DNA of 64,000 bases from the NCBI GenBank assembly GCA_018333515.1, contig JAGXSZ010000035.1:1-64000 (forward strand). Reading direction: 5' to 3'. This DNA is from Actinomycetota bacterium. GTDB taxonomy: Bacteria > Actinomycetota > Aquicultoria > Aquicultorales > Aquicultoraceae. The number at the start of each line of letters is the position of its first letter. Within the stretch, counting starts at the first letter, position 1. Position numbers and translations under genes: made by a program. Positions 36,480 through 46,214 of the stretch are shown in pieces. Below the pieces are notes generated by a model, which was not told where the DNA came from, searched no databases, and saw nothing but the letters and a program-made list of their open reading frames with translations.

Positions 36480-37205
36480 GTGAAACAAGAAGAGCTGGCG
36501 AAAAGCATCGACCACACCAACCTTAACCCGGATGCCACAGTCAAGGATATCGAGCGCTTGTGTGTCGAGGCGCACAAATACAATTTCGCGTCGGTCTGCG
36601 TCAATCCCTGCAACGTAAATATCGCGCACCGTCTTTTGCATGATTCAGCTGTAAAGGTATGTACGGTCGCGGGGTTTCCGCTAGGGGCTACGACGAGTGG
36701 CGCCAAAGCCCATGAGGCGCGCGAGGTTATCGAACTCGGCGCGGACGAAATCGACATGGTAATGAATATCGGCGCCTTAAAGTCGGGCCTCTACGACGAG
36801 GTCTATACCGATATGCGGGCGGTGGTCGAGGCGGCTCGTATCGGCGAGGTGAGAGCCGGCCGCGACATCATAATCAAAGTCATCATCGAGTGCGGGCTCC
36901 TCACCGACGAGCAAAAAATCCGCGCTTCGAAAATAGTTCAGGAGGCCGGGGGAGACTTCGTTAAGACCAGCACCGGCTTTGCCGGTAGCGGGGCGACAAT
37001 CGAAGACGTCGAACTCATCCGGTCGAACGTCCCTTTCGATATGGGCATAAAAGCATCGGCGGGCATCAAGACGGCAGACCAAGCCGTCGCGCTTTTGAAC
37101 GCGGGCGCCGGCCGCATCGGCACCAGCAGCGGCGTTAAGATAATGGAGGAGGCTCTCGGGGAGCGGGCTTTTAACTCTAAGGGAAGCAATGATTTAATTA
37201 GATAA
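36480..37205 (+). CDS. deoC: Deoxyribose-phosphate aldolase
   Basis: DeoC (241 residues) splits 2-deoxyribose 5-phosphate into glyceraldehyde 3-phosphate and acetaldehyde. The Schiff-base lysine is in DFVKTSTGF. KSIDHTNLNPDATVKDIE and the phosphate-binding GAGRIGTSSG are typical. GTG 36480 is preceded by GGGGGGA. It has its own promoter. Confidence 0.95.
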   Translation: MKQEELAKSIDHTNLNPDATVKDIERLCVEAHKYNFASVCVNPCNVNIAHRLLHDSAVKVCTVAGFPLGATTSGAKAHEAREVIELGADEIDMVMNIGALKSGLYDEVYTDMRAVVEAARIGEVRAGRDIIIKVIIECGLLTDEQKIRASKIVQEAGGDFVKTSTGFAGSGATIEDVELIRSNVPFDMGIKASAGIKTADQAVALLNAGAGRIGTSSGVKIMEEALGERAFNSKGSNDLIR

Positions 37206-37457
37206 TGCTTTAATGAGTTACATTATTGAGGTAAATGCGCTACAATACAGGATGTGCGGGCGTGTGCGGACCGTCTCGTTTCGGGTTAAACCGGCAACCC
37301 GGCATCTTGCGCTGCGTTATGTTTGGAGCGTTAGGGGTGTAAGGACGTTTCTCCACTTGTCTCTTTAAAATCGTTGTGTTTGCTTTACAATATTTTTAAC
37401 GTCATTTTAAACTGATACGGCCAATGAACTTGAAATATCTGTGCTATCGGGGGACGA
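37206..37457. other. deoC-recO spacer
   Basis: This 252-nt AT-rich spacer has no gene. A CGGGTT-AAACCGGC-AACCCG hairpin lies near 37282-37302. TACAAT elements occur at 37241 and 37386, but neither has a good -35 box, so no promoter is called. Confidence 0.4.
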
Positions 37458-38207
37458 ATGTCTTTATATAAAACGCGCGGCATCGTTTTAAGAACCCATA
37501 AACTAGGCGAGGCCGACCGCATCGTTACGATTCTTACAGCAAACCACGGCAAGGTTAGGGCCGTCGCCAAGGGCGTGCGCAAGACCAAGAGCAAGTTCGG
37601 CAGCCGGCTCGAGCCGTTCACCAATGTCGACTTGGTTCTTTATAAAGGTCGAAATCTCGACATTGTCACACAGGCCGAAATCATCGACTCACTATCGGAG
37701 ATTCGCGACAACTTCGATCGTATCACCTACGGTTCGGCCATGCTCGACCTCGCCAATAAAGTCTCGGTCGAAGGGGAGCGCGATGTCTCGCTCTATAACC
37801 TATTACTAAGAAGCCTCGATGTTATCTCTAAGACCAGAAAGAATTTCCGGCTGCTCCTCATCGCGTTCGATATCAAACTAATGGCTATCTCGGGGTACAT
37901 GCCTAAACTAGAGCGCTGCGTGATCTGCGAGAAGAAAACGGGCGTGAAGATGCGTTTCAGTTTTGAATGGGGCGGCGTCATGTGCGAGGAGTGCTCTATC
38001 GCCGACAGAAACAGTGCCGCAGTCGGCTCGGCGACGATTGAGACGTTTATAAGATTGATGAGGTTGCCGCTGAGCGACGTCGTCGCCCTCGATGTTATCG
38101 CGCGCTTAGAAGACGACCTCTATCTCATGGTTAGGGATTACGTCGACTACTATATCGAGTCGAAGCTCAAGAGCAGGGACTGCTTGGGTCGTTTTACGTA
38201 CAACTAG
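37458..38207 (+). CDS. recO: DNA repair protein RecO
   Basis: RecO (249 residues) loads RecA on SSB-coated DNA with RecR. The N-terminal OB fold (YKTRGIVLRTHKLGEADRI, LTANHGKVRAVAKGVRK) and a four-cysteine zinc finger (CVIC and CEEC) are present. ATG 37458 follows GGGGGA. It keeps the era-recO neighbourhood despite the inserted mgtE and deoC. Confidence 0.95.
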   Translation: MSLYKTRGIVLRTHKLGEADRIVTILTANHGKVRAVAKGVRKTKSKFGSRLEPFTNVDLVLYKGRNLDIVTQAEIIDSLSEIRDNFDRITYGSAMLDLANKVSVEGERDVSLYNLLLRSLDVISKTRKNFRLLLIAFDIKLMAISGYMPKLERCVICEKKTGVKMRFSFEWGGVMCEECSIADRNSAAVGSATIETFIRLMRLPLSDVVALDVIARLEDDLYLMVRDYVDYYIESKLKSRDCLGRFTYN

Positions 38208-38560
38208 TTTTCGGGGATGAGGTGTGAGCAGCGGGCATGAGACGGCGGAGCACACTTGTCGAGGAGTAAAAAGTATAGCGCTTGCATAGTGTTGTTGTTA
38301 CAATAGGTGGGGGATGTGTCCGGGTGGGGGATGTGCCCGAAAATACTAGTCTTTGTAGGTTATGCGCGTGAGGGATGCTCTGTCCGGCACGCGTATGAGT
38401 TTAACTTTTTCAAACACAGATACATTTGCAGTCATTAATCGGACTCTAGTCGTCGACCAATCGTTACCTGATAATTTAATAGCTCGTGCAGCTTACCACA
38501 GCGCAAAACCCGCGTGTGAGCCATCAAATATGAGGTAACAGACAAGGAGAGGTTGGGTTA
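38208..38560. other. 353-nt leader region of glyQS
   Basis: No gene is seen. The region carries a 17-bp tandem repeat (38307-38340) and a hairpin of ATGCGCGTG near 38363 with CACGCGTAT near 38389. An AT-rich stretch runs toward glyQ. No T-box core (AGGGTGGTACCGCG type) is present, although glyQS genes are often T-box controlled. No clear promoter is found; TACAAT at 38299-38304 lacks a good -35. Confidence 0.5.
38307..38340. repeat. 17-bp tandem repeat
   Basis: GTGGGGGATGTGTCCGG (38307-38323) is followed directly by GTGGGGGATGTGCCCGA (38324-38340), identical at 15 of 17 positions. It lies 220 nt upstream of glyQ. The G5 runs could bind a regulator or form a G-rich structure. Confidence 0.8.
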
Positions 38561-39448
38561 GTGAATTTCCAGAAATTAATGTTGACGCTCCAGTCGTTCT
38601 GGGCCGAATACGGCTGCTTGATAGTCCAGCCTTACGATATCGAAGTAGGCGCCGGAACCTTTCATCCGGCGACCTTTTTGCGCTCGCTCGGGCCTGAGCC
38701 GTGGAACGTAGCCTACGCGCAGCCCTCGCGGAGGCCGACCGACGGGCGCTACGGGGATAACCCCAACCGGCTCCAGCACTATTACCAATATCAAGTCATC
38801 TTAAAACCTTCTCCCGATGATGTGCAGGATGTATACCTTAGGAGTCTCGAGCGCCTCGGCTTCGACCTCTCCAAGCACGATATCCGCTTTGTGGAGGATG
38901 ATTGGGAGTCGCCGACGCTCGGCGCCTGGGGGCTTGGCTGGGAGGTCTGGCTCGATGGAATGGAAGTCACGCAATTCACCTACTTCCAGCAGGTGGGCGG
39001 CGTCGATGTGAAGCCCGTCTGCGCGGAGATAACTTACGGGCTAGAACGTCTCGCCATGTATATCCAAGAAAAAGAAAGCGTCTACGACCTCGAATGGGTC
39101 GACGGCATCTCCTACGGTGAAGTCCATCACGAAAACGAGGTCCAGGGCTCTAAATACAACTTTGACGTCGCCAACGTGGCGATGCTCTTTACGCTCTTCG
39201 ATACCTATGAGGCGGAGGCGAAACATATCCTCGATAACGACCTGGTCTTTCCGGCTTACGAGTATGTGCTGAAGTGCTCGCATGCGTTCAACTTGCTCGA
39301 CGCGCGCGGCGCGCTCAGTGTTACCGAGCGAACCAGGTTTATAGGAAGGGTTCGCGACCTGGCTCGTCTGGTCGCCCACGCATATTATGAGCAAAGAGAA
39401 GCACGGGGCTTTCCGCTCTTGAAAGAGGCGGTGGCGCCGGGTGAGTAA
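38561..39448 (+). CDS. glyQ: Glycyl-tRNA synthetase alpha subunit
   Basis: GlyQ (295 residues) is the catalytic class II subunit of the alpha2beta2 enzyme. [29 protein letters not shown] and [17 protein letters not shown] are characteristic. Start is GTG 38561. It overlaps glyS by 8 nt. The two-subunit enzyme differs from the single-chain GlyRS of typical Actinobacteria. Confidence 0.97.
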   Translation: MNFQKLMLTLQSFWAEYGCLIVQPYDIEVGAGTFHPATFLRSLGPEPWNVAYAQPSRRPTDGRYGDNPNRLQHYYQYQVILKPSPDDVQDVYLRSLERLGFDLSKHDIRFVEDDWESPTLGAWGLGWEVWLDGMEVTQFTYFQQVGGVDVKPVCAEITYGLERLAMYIQEKESVYDLEWVDGISYGEVHHENEVQGSKYNFDVANVAMLFTLFDTYEAEAKHILDNDLVFPAYEYVLKCSHAFNLLDARGALSVTERTRFIGRVRDLARLVAHAYYEQREARGFPLLKEAVAPGE

Positions 39449-41516
39449 GCACGACCTCCTTCTGGAAATCGGCACCGAAGAGATACCTGCGGCATCTGTC
39501 GTTATCGGAAAAGACCAGCTCAAAGAGAAGGCCGAGGCGCTACTCAAACGGCACCGGCTAAATTTCGATGTCATCAATGCCTTTGGCTCGCCGCGCAGGC
39601 TCGCCATCATGGCCGTCGGCCTCGACGAAAAACAGGAGACGGTCACTATCGAGGCAAAGGGTCCCGCGAAGAAGGCGGCCTTTACCGACGACGGCCAACC
39701 CACCAAAGCCGCCATGGGTTTTGCAAAATCACAAGGGGTCGATGTCGAGTCGCTGACCGTAAAATCGGTCGAGGGCAGGGAGTATGTCTTCGCCGTCAAA
39801 GAGGAGGAAGGCCAAGACGCGGTCGAGATATTGCGCGAAATTCTGCCCGAGCTTATCAAGTCGCTATCGTTTCCTAAAGCGATGCGCTGGGGAGATGGCG
39901 ACATGAAATTTGTCCGGCCTATTCGCTGGATACTGGCGCTCTTCGGCGCGCGGGCCATCGAGTTCGATGTGGCGGGTATCGCGGCCGGCAAACTAAGCAT
40001 GGGGCATCGTCGGCGTGCCGAGAACCCGGTAAGAGTCGAGGCGCCTTGCGATTACTTCGAGATGCTCTTCAATAACTTTGTCATAGTCGACCAGGATAAG
40101 CGCGCGCTCCTCATCCGCGAGGAGATAGAGAGCGCCGTGCGGACTATCGGCGGGCGATCCGTTATTCACCAGCATACATTCGACGAGGTCGTCGAGCTTG
40201 TCGAGTTTCCCCACGCTGTCGTGGGAAGCTTTGCGGGCGATTTCGTCAGTCTCCCGCGCGACGTTTTAGTCACGGCGATGGAGTCGCACCAACGGTATTT
40301 TCCGGTTGAGGATGCGGATGGAAAATTGCTCCCTAACTTCATAGTGGTACACAACGGTGACCCCAAGTTCACCGACATAATACAAAAGGGCCATGAGCGC
40401 GTCATCCGGGCACGCCTCTCCGACGCCAAGTATTTCTTCGAGTCGGATAGCGCCAACCCGCTCGACAGTTATGTCGAGAAGTTAAACGGCGTCGTTTTTC
40501 AGGTCAAGCTCGGTACGGTCTATCAGAAGACGCAGCGTGTGGTGCGCCTCGCCGAGGCTATAGCCAAATCGTTGGCCCTGGCCCCGGACGAGATGGGCTA
40601 TGCGGTGCGCGCGGCGTACCTATGCAAAGCCGACCTCGTAACCGAGATGGTCGGCGAGTTTCCGACGCTCCAGGGGGCGATGGGGCGCGATTACGCCCAA
40701 GTTTCCGGCGAGCCGCCGGCGGTGGCGACAGCCATCTTCGAGCACTACCTCCCGCGGTCGGCGGGTGACAGCCTGCCGGAGACGGTCAGCGGGCAGGTAG
40801 TAAGTATTTCAGACAAGCTCGACGCGGTCGCCGGCATTTTAGCCGCCGGCCTTATCCCGACCGGCTCCGAAGACCCCTATGCGCTTCGCAGGCAAGCACA
40901 CGGCATCGTGTCGATAATTCTCGAGAACGACTTGGATATATCGATGGACTCGCTGGTCGAACTCGCGCTCAAACTCTACGCGGACCAGGGTATCGACTTC
41001 GATGTCGAGGCGACGAGCGATATCGTCGACGAGTTTTTCCGCGCAAGGGTACGCGCTTATCTGCAAGGCCGCGAGTTTTCGCACGATATAGTCGAGGCGG
41101 TCACGAGCGGTTCCATCGACGACATCGTCGATATCATGAGGCGCGCCCAGGCACTCCAAAGCATATATAAATCGGATGACCTCGAAGATGTGCTCGTTGC
41201 CTTCATAAGGTGTAAAAACCTGGGCAGGGCCGAACTCGGTACGGTCGTAGATGAGAGCCTTCTGGTGGAAGAAGCTGAGAAAGCGCTCTACGCGAGCGCT
41301 GTAAAGATAGATAGAGATGTCGGGCAAGCCGGCCGTGACTATGCCGCCGTAATCGGCCTTCTTGCGGGTTTGCGCCCCGCCGTCGACCGGTTTTTCGATG
41401 ATGTGCTGGTCATGACCGAAGACGAGAGCGTGAAGGACAACCGGATAAGGCTCTTGAATCTTTGCTACAATGCTTATCGCAGGCTTGCGGATTTCGCATA
41501 TATCAGCTCCCGATAG
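39441..41516 (+). CDS. glyS: Glycyl-tRNA synthetase beta subunit
   Basis: GlyS (691 residues) provides tRNA recognition. It begins [15 protein letters not shown] and carries [30 protein letters not shown] and the HD-like and anticodon-binding C-terminal regions ([29 protein letters not shown]). Length is normal. GTG 39441 lies within the end of glyQ. Confidence 0.97.
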   Translation: MSKHDLLLEIGTEEIPAASVVIGKDQLKEKAEALLKRHRLNFDVINAFGSPRRLAIMAVGLDEKQETVTIEAKGPAKKAAFTDDGQPTKAAMGFAKSQGVDVESLTVKSVEGREYVFAVKEEEGQDAVEILREILPELIKSLSFPKAMRWGDGDMKFVRPIRWILALFGARAIEFDVAGIAAGKLSMGHRRRAENPVRVEAPCDYFEMLFNNFVIVDQDKRALLIREEIESAVRTIGGRSVIHQHTFDEVVELVEFPHAVVGSFAGDFVSLPRDVLVTAMESHQRYFPVEDADGKLLPNFIVVHNGDPKFTDIIQKGHERVIRARLSDAKYFFESDSANPLDSYVEKLNGVVFQVKLGTVYQKTQRVVRLAEAIAKSLALAPDEMGYAVRAAYLCKADLVTEMVGEFPTLQGAMGRDYAQVSGEPPAVATAIFEHYLPRSAGDSLPETVSGQVVSISDKLDAVAGILAAGLIPTGSEDPYALRRQAHGIVSIILENDLDISMDSLVELALKLYADQGIDFDVEATSDIVDEFFRARVRAYLQGREFSHDIVEAVTSGSIDDIVDIMRRAQALQSIYKSDDLEDVLVAFIRCKNLGRAELGTVVDESLLVEEAEKALYASAVKIDRDVGQAGRDYAAVIGLLAGLRPAVDRFFDDVLVMTEDESVKDNRIRLLNLCYNAYRRLADFAYISSR

Positions 41517-41651
41517 GCGCTAAGGCGGCCACCACCCGCACGGGTGATTCCGCCCCGATGCGGCCTGCTATCCGATAAGCACGTGATGGTGCGTTTTACT
41601 GGACTATTGTCCGGTTTAAAAATAGAAGATGATTATTTTGGGGGGAATATA

Positions 41652-44306
41652 ATGTCAGGTAGCAAAAAGTATGTCTACGATTTTAACGAAGGCACGGCTG
41701 AGATGAAGTACATTCTCGGTGGGAAGGGCGCGAACCTCGCCGAGATGACACGGATTGGCCTGCCGGTTCCGCCGGGCTTCACAATAAGCACCGGAGCATG
41801 TAACGAATACTACCGGACCGGAGCATTTCCCGATGGGCTTCCGCAAGAGATCGATATGCACCGTGAAGCACTTGAGCGGAAGATGGGTAAGAAGCTTGGA
41901 GACCCGGATGACCCGTTGTTGGTCTCTGTCCGCTCCGGAGCCGCGTTTTCTATGCCCGGCATGATGGATACGGTTCTAAACCTGGGCCTGAACGATGAGG
42001 CTATCAAAGGATTGACCAAGCAGACCGGCGACGAGCGCTTCGCTTATGACTCTTACCGTCGTTTCATCCAGATGTTCGGCAAGGTGGTCCTGCGCATCGA
42101 GGGCGGGCTCTTCGAGGATGCGATAAATGAACTAAAAGAAAAGAAGGGCGCGAAACTCGATACCGATCTGACCGCGAACGATCTAAAAGCACTCGTCCGA
42201 ATGTTCAAGGATATCGTCCGCGAACATACGGGCCGCGAATTCCCGACAGACCCAAAAGAGCAATTGATCTTGTCAGTCGAGGCTGTCTTTAAGAGCTGGG
42301 GCAATAAGAGAGCCGTTGATTACCGCAAGCTATATAAAATACCGGATGACCTCGGGACCGCGGTCAACATCCAGACGATGGTCTTTGGAAACAAAGGTGA
42401 TGACTCGGCGACCGGCGTCACTTTTACGCGTGACCCCGCGACCGGCGAGGACGTGCCATACGGCGACTACCTGATCAATGCGCAGGGCGAGGATGTCGTA
42501 GCGGGGATAAGGGTCACCGAGCCGCTCCTCAACCTTAAGGCGGAAATGCCGGCGCTCGCCGATGAGCTGCTGAAGAATATGGACATACTCGAGAAGCACT
42601 ATCGGGATATCTGCGATATAGAGTTCACAATCGAGCAGGGTAAACTCTGGATGCTCCAGACCAGAATCGGTAAGAGAACCGCAGCGGCGGCCTTGAGAAT
42701 AGCCGCTGAGATGGTCGAAGAGGGCCTTATCACCAAGAGAGAGGCCGTCCAAAGAATCGACCCCGAGCAACTGGACCAGCTGTTGCACCCGCAGTTCGAC
42801 CCGAAAGCCAAAATCGAGGTTCTAACGAAAGGGCTTAACGCTTCACCGGGCGCCGCGGTCGGCAAGGTCGTCTTCGACGCCGACACCGCGGAGGAGATGG
42901 GCCAAAACGGCGAGAAAGTCATCCTCACACGCTGGGAGACGACCCCGGACGACCTTCACGGCATGGTCGCCGCGCAGGGTATTCTCACCAGCCACGGCGG
43001 CAAGACCAGCCACGCGGCGGTCGTCGCCCGAGGCATGGGCAAACCATGCGTGTGCGGTGCGGACGCGATTAAGATAGACTCCAAGAACAAAGTATTCACC
43101 GTCAACGGTGTTCAGGTAAGAGAGGGTGACATAATATCTATCGACGGCACTACCGGAAGCGTGGTGGTCGGCGCGGTGGGATTAGTGCCTCCGAAACCGA
43201 CCAAGGAATTCGAGCTCATATTGGGTTGGGCGGACGAGATTAGGACGCTCGGGGTTCGCACTAACGCGGACACGCCGGAGGATAGTGAAAAAGGGCGCCA
43301 ATTCGGCGCCGAAGGAATCGGCCTGGCCCGCACCGAGCACATGTTTCTCGGGGACCGTTTGCCCATCGTCCAGCGGATGATTTTAGCCAAGAACGAAGAT
43401 GAGGAAAAAGACGCGCTCGCCAAATTATTAAAAGTGCAGAGAGATGACTTTCTCGGCATCTTCAAGGCAATGGACGGCTTGCCGGTGACCATAAGATTGC
43501 TCGACCCGCCGCTCCACGAGTTTTTGCCGCGACAAATCGACCTGAAGGTCGAAATCACCAAGATGGAGATGAGCGGCGCGACAGACGCCGAACTCGCCCC
43601 CAAGAACGAGCTTCTCGACGCGGTCGAGCGGATGGCCGAGATGAACCCGATGCTGGGCTTGCGCGGCTGTCGTCTGGGTATCACGCACCCCGAGATATAC
43701 AAGATGCAGGTACGCGCGATTATGGAGGCCGCTTGCCGGCTGAAAAAAGAGGGCGGCGACCCGAGGGTCGAGATAATGATACCGCTCGTGGCGCACGTCA
43801 ACGAACTCGACATCTTGCGCAAAGAGAGCGAAGAGGTAATCGCGGAAGTCATCGCCGGCAGCGGTGTCGATGTCGAATACAAGATAGGTACGATGATTGA
43901 GATACCGCGCGCCGCTGTTACGGCCGACGAGGTCGCGACTGTCGCGGACTTCTTCTCATTTGGTACGAACGACTTGACGCAGATGGCCTTTGGTTTTAGC
44001 CGCGACGATATCGAAGCGAAGTTTCTCCCGCGCTATCTGGAGAGAAAGATATTGCCGAGCAACCCGTTTGAAACAATCGATGACGGTGTCGCCGCGCTGG
44101 TCGAGATGGGGTGCCGTAAGGGTCGCGCCACCAAACCCGAGCTTAAGCTCGGCGTCTGTGGCGAGCACGGCGGCGACCCCGAATCGGTCAAGAAGTTCCA
44201 CGCGATGGGCCTGTCGTATGTGAGCTGTTCTCCATACAGGGTTCCGCTCGCACGCCTCGCGGCCGCCCAGGCGGTTCTGGGCGACAGCTCTTCGAGTTCT
44301 AAGTAG
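41652..44306 (+). CDS. ppdK: Pyruvate, phosphate dikinase
   Basis: PPDK (884 residues) interconverts pyruvate + ATP + Pi and PEP + AMP + PPi. The ATP-grasp domain (KYILGGKGANLAEM, VSVRSGAAFSMPGMMDT), the phosphohistidine domain (TSHGGKTSHAAVVARGMG) and the PEP/pyruvate barrel (FFSFGTNDLTQM, GVCGEHGGDP) are all intact. ATG 41652 follows GGGGGGAA; the frame open from 41544 is not used. A reversible PPDK is common in anaerobes. The window also holds a divergent relative at 57.5 kb. Confidence 0.97.
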   Translation: MSGSKKYVYDFNEGTAEMKYILGGKGANLAEMTRIGLPVPPGFTISTGACNEYYRTGAFPDGLPQEIDMHREALERKMGKKLGDPDDPLLVSVRSGAAFSMPGMMDTVLNLGLNDEAIKGLTKQTGDERFAYDSYRRFIQMFGKVVLRIEGGLFEDAINELKEKKGAKLDTDLTANDLKALVRMFKDIVREHTGREFPTDPKEQLILSVEAVFKSWGNKRAVDYRKLYKIPDDLGTAVNIQTMVFGNKGDDSATGVTFTRDPATGEDVPYGDYLINAQGEDVVAGIRVTEPLLNLKAEMPALADELLKNMDILEKHYRDICDIEFTIEQGKLWMLQTRIGKRTAAAALRIAAEMVEEGLITKREAVQRIDPEQLDQLLHPQFDPKAKIEVLTKGLNASPGAAVGKVVFDADTAEEMGQNGEKVILTRWETTPDDLHGMVAAQGILTSHGGKTSHAAVVARGMGKPCVCGADAIKIDSKNKVFTVNGVQVREGDIISIDGTTGSVVVGAVGLVPPKPTKEFELILGWADEIRTLGVRTNADTPEDSEKGRQFGAEGIGLARTEHMFLGDRLPIVQRMILAKNEDEEKDALAKLLKVQRDDFLGIFKAMDGLPVTIRLLDPPLHEFLPRQIDLKVEITKMEMSGATDAELAPKNELLDAVERMAEMNPMLGLRGCRLGITHPEIYKMQVRAIMEAACRLKKEGGDPRVEIMIPLVAHVNELDILRKESEEVIAEVIAGSGVDVEYKIGTMIEIPRAAVTADEVATVADFFSFGTNDLTQMAFGFSRDDIEAKFLPRYLERKILPSNPFETIDDGVAALVEMGCRKGRATKPELKLGVCGEHGGDPESVKKFHAMGLSYVSCSPYRVPLARLAAAQAVLGDSSSSSK

Positions 44307-44312
44307 TTTACC

Positions 44313-44390
44313 GTCGGCCTTAAGCCGACAGGTCTATAAAAACAACAAAGGACGAACAAAGGACGAGAGTTATCTCGTCCTTTGTTCTGT
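44313..44390 (+). terminator. Double-hairpin terminator after ppdK
   Basis: GTCGGC (44313-44318) pairs with GCCGAC (44324-44329). Farther on, AACAAAGGACGAGA (44355-44368) pairs perfectly with 44373-44386 across the loop GTTA, giving a 14-bp stem that ends in TTTGTTCTGT. AACAAAGGACG is also present as a second copy immediately before (44344-44354), an alternative left arm. It probably ends the ppdK transcript. Confidence 0.65.
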
Positions 44391-44456
44391 GTATAAGTTA
44401 TTGCCGGCATATGCCGATAGTCTTTTAGAATCGCACTATTATAGGCAGCGGAGAAT

Positions 44457-45326
44457 ATGATCAAGAATTCGCGAGACCACCAAACACCCATACCCGTGCG
44501 CAAACCGCGGATGACTACGGAACAGATTAGAACGATTATTAAAACGACGAAAGATTTTAAAAATCGTAATCTGAGCAGGTTCAACATGCGCAATTTTAAG
44601 CTGCAAGGTTGCAATTTCCACGGCGCCGACCTTTCCGGCGCGAACCTCAGCGGGATGAACTTGAGCGAAATAAATTTTCGCGAGGCCAACCTTTCAGGCG
44701 CGGATTTAAGTAAAAGCGAATTTCGTAAAGCTGATTTCAGAAAGGCTAACTTTAGCGAAGCCGAGATGTCGGGCGCGGTCTTAATCAACGCCGACCTGCG
44801 TCACGCCAACCTTTGCGGGGCCAACCTGCGGCGGGCTAATCTGAGCGACGCCGACCTGCGTCACGCATCTCTCACCGAATCAGACGTAGTAACCGATGAG
44901 GGCAAACAGAAAGTGACCGATTTGAGCTGGGCCAACCTCGAAGATGCCTATATAAGCGGGGCCGACCTGCATAAAGCCGACTTAAGCAACGCGAAATTGA
45001 GCGGTGCTCGCCTGTACCGTTCCGTACTTACGGGAGCGAACTTAAGCCAAGCGGATTTACTCGGCGCAAATCTTACCCAAGCCGACTTAGCCCAGGCAAA
45101 TCTTTCGTTCGCTGACTTATCGCATGCGAAGCTAAACGGGGCGAACCTGCGCTACGCGAACCTGACCGGCGCCAACCTGCGACACACCAAGATGAGCGAT
45201 ACCAAGGTGACGCAGACCGATGTGTGTAATGCTAATTTCGAGGGCACGGTCCTGACCAACGTCAAGATAAGCTACGCAATCAATCTCGACCAGGCGAAAA
45301 ACCTACATACCGCGCTCGGGCTCTAG
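44457..45326 (+). CDS. Pentapeptide-repeat protein
   Basis: This 289-residue protein is mostly tandem A(D/N)LxX pentapeptides from about residue 50 to 275, predicted to form a right-handed beta-helix. A short break (VVTDEGKQKVTD) interrupts the repeats near residue 145. The N-terminal 45 residues are basic. Family roles range from gyrase protection to unknown structural functions; none can be assigned. The ribosome binding site GGAG is close to ATG 44457. It stands alone between terminators and a repeat-rich spacer. Confidence 0.88.
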   Translation: MIKNSRDHQTPIPVRKPRMTTEQIRTIIKTTKDFKNRNLSRFNMRNFKLQGCNFHGADLSGANLSGMNLSEINFREANLSGADLSKSEFRKADFRKANFSEAEMSGAVLINADLRHANLCGANLRRANLSDADLRHASLTESDVVTDEGKQKVTDLSWANLEDAYISGADLHKADLSNAKLSGARLYRSVLTGANLSQADLLGANLTQADLAQANLSFADLSHAKLNGANLRYANLTGANLRHTKMSDTKVTQTDVCNANFEGTVLTNVKISYAINLDQAKNLHTALGL

Positions 45327-45353
45327 GGGACGTTGCTACGGCTGTTACGGATA

Positions 45354-45446
45354 CCCACTCTCTATGCGCGCGGCATTCCCAAACAGGACGGTAGATGATA
45401 ACGCGTGTCCCACTCTCTATGCGCGCGCGGGCGGCATTACGCTAAA
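45354..45446. repeat. Direct repeats in the pentapeptide-flavoprotein spacer
   Basis: CCCACTCTCTATGCGCGCG occurs at 45354-45372 and again at 45409-45427, each followed within a few bases by GGCATT. About 20 nt later comes AATAAAGACCTGACCCC (near 45448). Phrases of that last kind are common at the ends of REP-like or transposon-derived repeats in other genomes as I recall. A decayed mobile repeat is possible. Confidence 0.55.
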
Positions 45447-45481
45447 AAATAAAGACCTGACCCCTTTCCCCTGTCTTATAG

Positions 45482-45510
45482 TCGAATTTAAGGGTCATAA
45501 ATGCTAGAAT
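45482..45510 (+). promoter_or_regulatory. Probable promoter for the flavoprotein-dgt operon
   Basis: TCGAAT (45482-45487) lies 17 nt before TAGAAT (45505-45510), with an extended TG at 45502-45503. The match is moderate. It would drive the flavoprotein gene and probably dgt, dnaG and rpoD. Confidence 0.4.
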
Positions 45511-45613
45511 CAAAAAAAGTTCCGCGCCTGCAGGAAAAAACTGGTATGTGTCGAATACCGATGTAGAAGTAAACCCTCCCGAAAATTTTGGAAACCAACT
45601 TTGAGGTGATTTT

Positions 45614-46210
45614 ATGGAAGATATCCTTGTTGTCGGCATCAACGGAAGCCCGAATGAAGATGGTAACACGGCTTTTCTGATAAGGGAAGTTTTGCGCTCT
45701 GCCGCGAAAGCGGGCGCCAAAACCGAGCTGCTCCATTCGATGGAGGTCTTGGAGGACCAGGATAAACCGTATTGCGACGCCTGCAGTTCGCCGTGTGATG
45801 AGAGTTGCTATGTCGGCACCAGGCTCGAGTCGGCCCTGGATGCGATGGCTGGGGCCGATGCTATCGTCGTCGGCAGCCCGGTCTATTTCGGCACGGTATC
45901 GGCTCAATTAAAGGCGATTTTCGACAAGAGCCGGGCGCTCCGCGCTAAAAAGGCTTTAGTCGCGAAAGTAGGCGCCGGCGTTTCGGTGGGAGCTTCGCGT
46001 TTCGGCGGGCAAGAAACGACGATTCGCGCCATACATGATATTATGATGGTCCACGGTATGACGATAGTATCGGACTCTTCCGCCACCGAGACCATCGGCC
46101 ACCACGGAGTCTGCGCTCAAAGGCCTGCCGAGAGTGACGCCGATGCTCTAAAAAGCGCAAGAGTTACCGGCAAACGATTAGTCGAAGAAATCAAGATAAA
46201 TAGACGGTGA
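45614..46210 (+). CDS. Flavodoxin-family NAD(P)H-dependent FMN oxidoreductase
   Basis: This 198-residue protein begins VVGINGSPNEDGNTAFLI, the FMN phosphate loop, and has GSPVYFGTVSAQLKAI. A cysteine cluster (CDACSSPCDESC, about residues 54-66) lies where iron-sulfur flavoproteins hold an Fe-S cluster, although spacing differs from the classic pattern. It may be an iron-sulfur flavoprotein or an FMN reductase. TGAGG precedes ATG 45614; dgt follows after 4 nt. Confidence 0.85.
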   Translation: MEDILVVGINGSPNEDGNTAFLIREVLRSAAKAGAKTELLHSMEVLEDQDKPYCDACSSPCDESCYVGTRLESALDAMAGADAIVVGSPVYFGTVSAQLKAIFDKSRALRAKKALVAKVGAGVSVGASRFGGQETTIRAIHDIMMVHGMTIVSDSSATETIGHHGVCAQRPAESDADALKSARVTGKRLVEEIKINRR

Positions 46211-46214
46211 TAAT

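Noticed and set aside
38307-38340. CRISPR-like repeats
   Set aside because: There are only two adjacent copies without spacers. No array or cas gene occurs in the window.
38208-38560. T-box riboswitch before glyQS
   Set aside because: No AGGGTGG-ACCGCG antiterminator core and no terminator were found.
43112-43882. Long minus-strand ORF (256 codons) opposite ppdK
   Set aside because: It is antisense to a highly conserved enzyme and serine-rich, as expected for a shadow frame.
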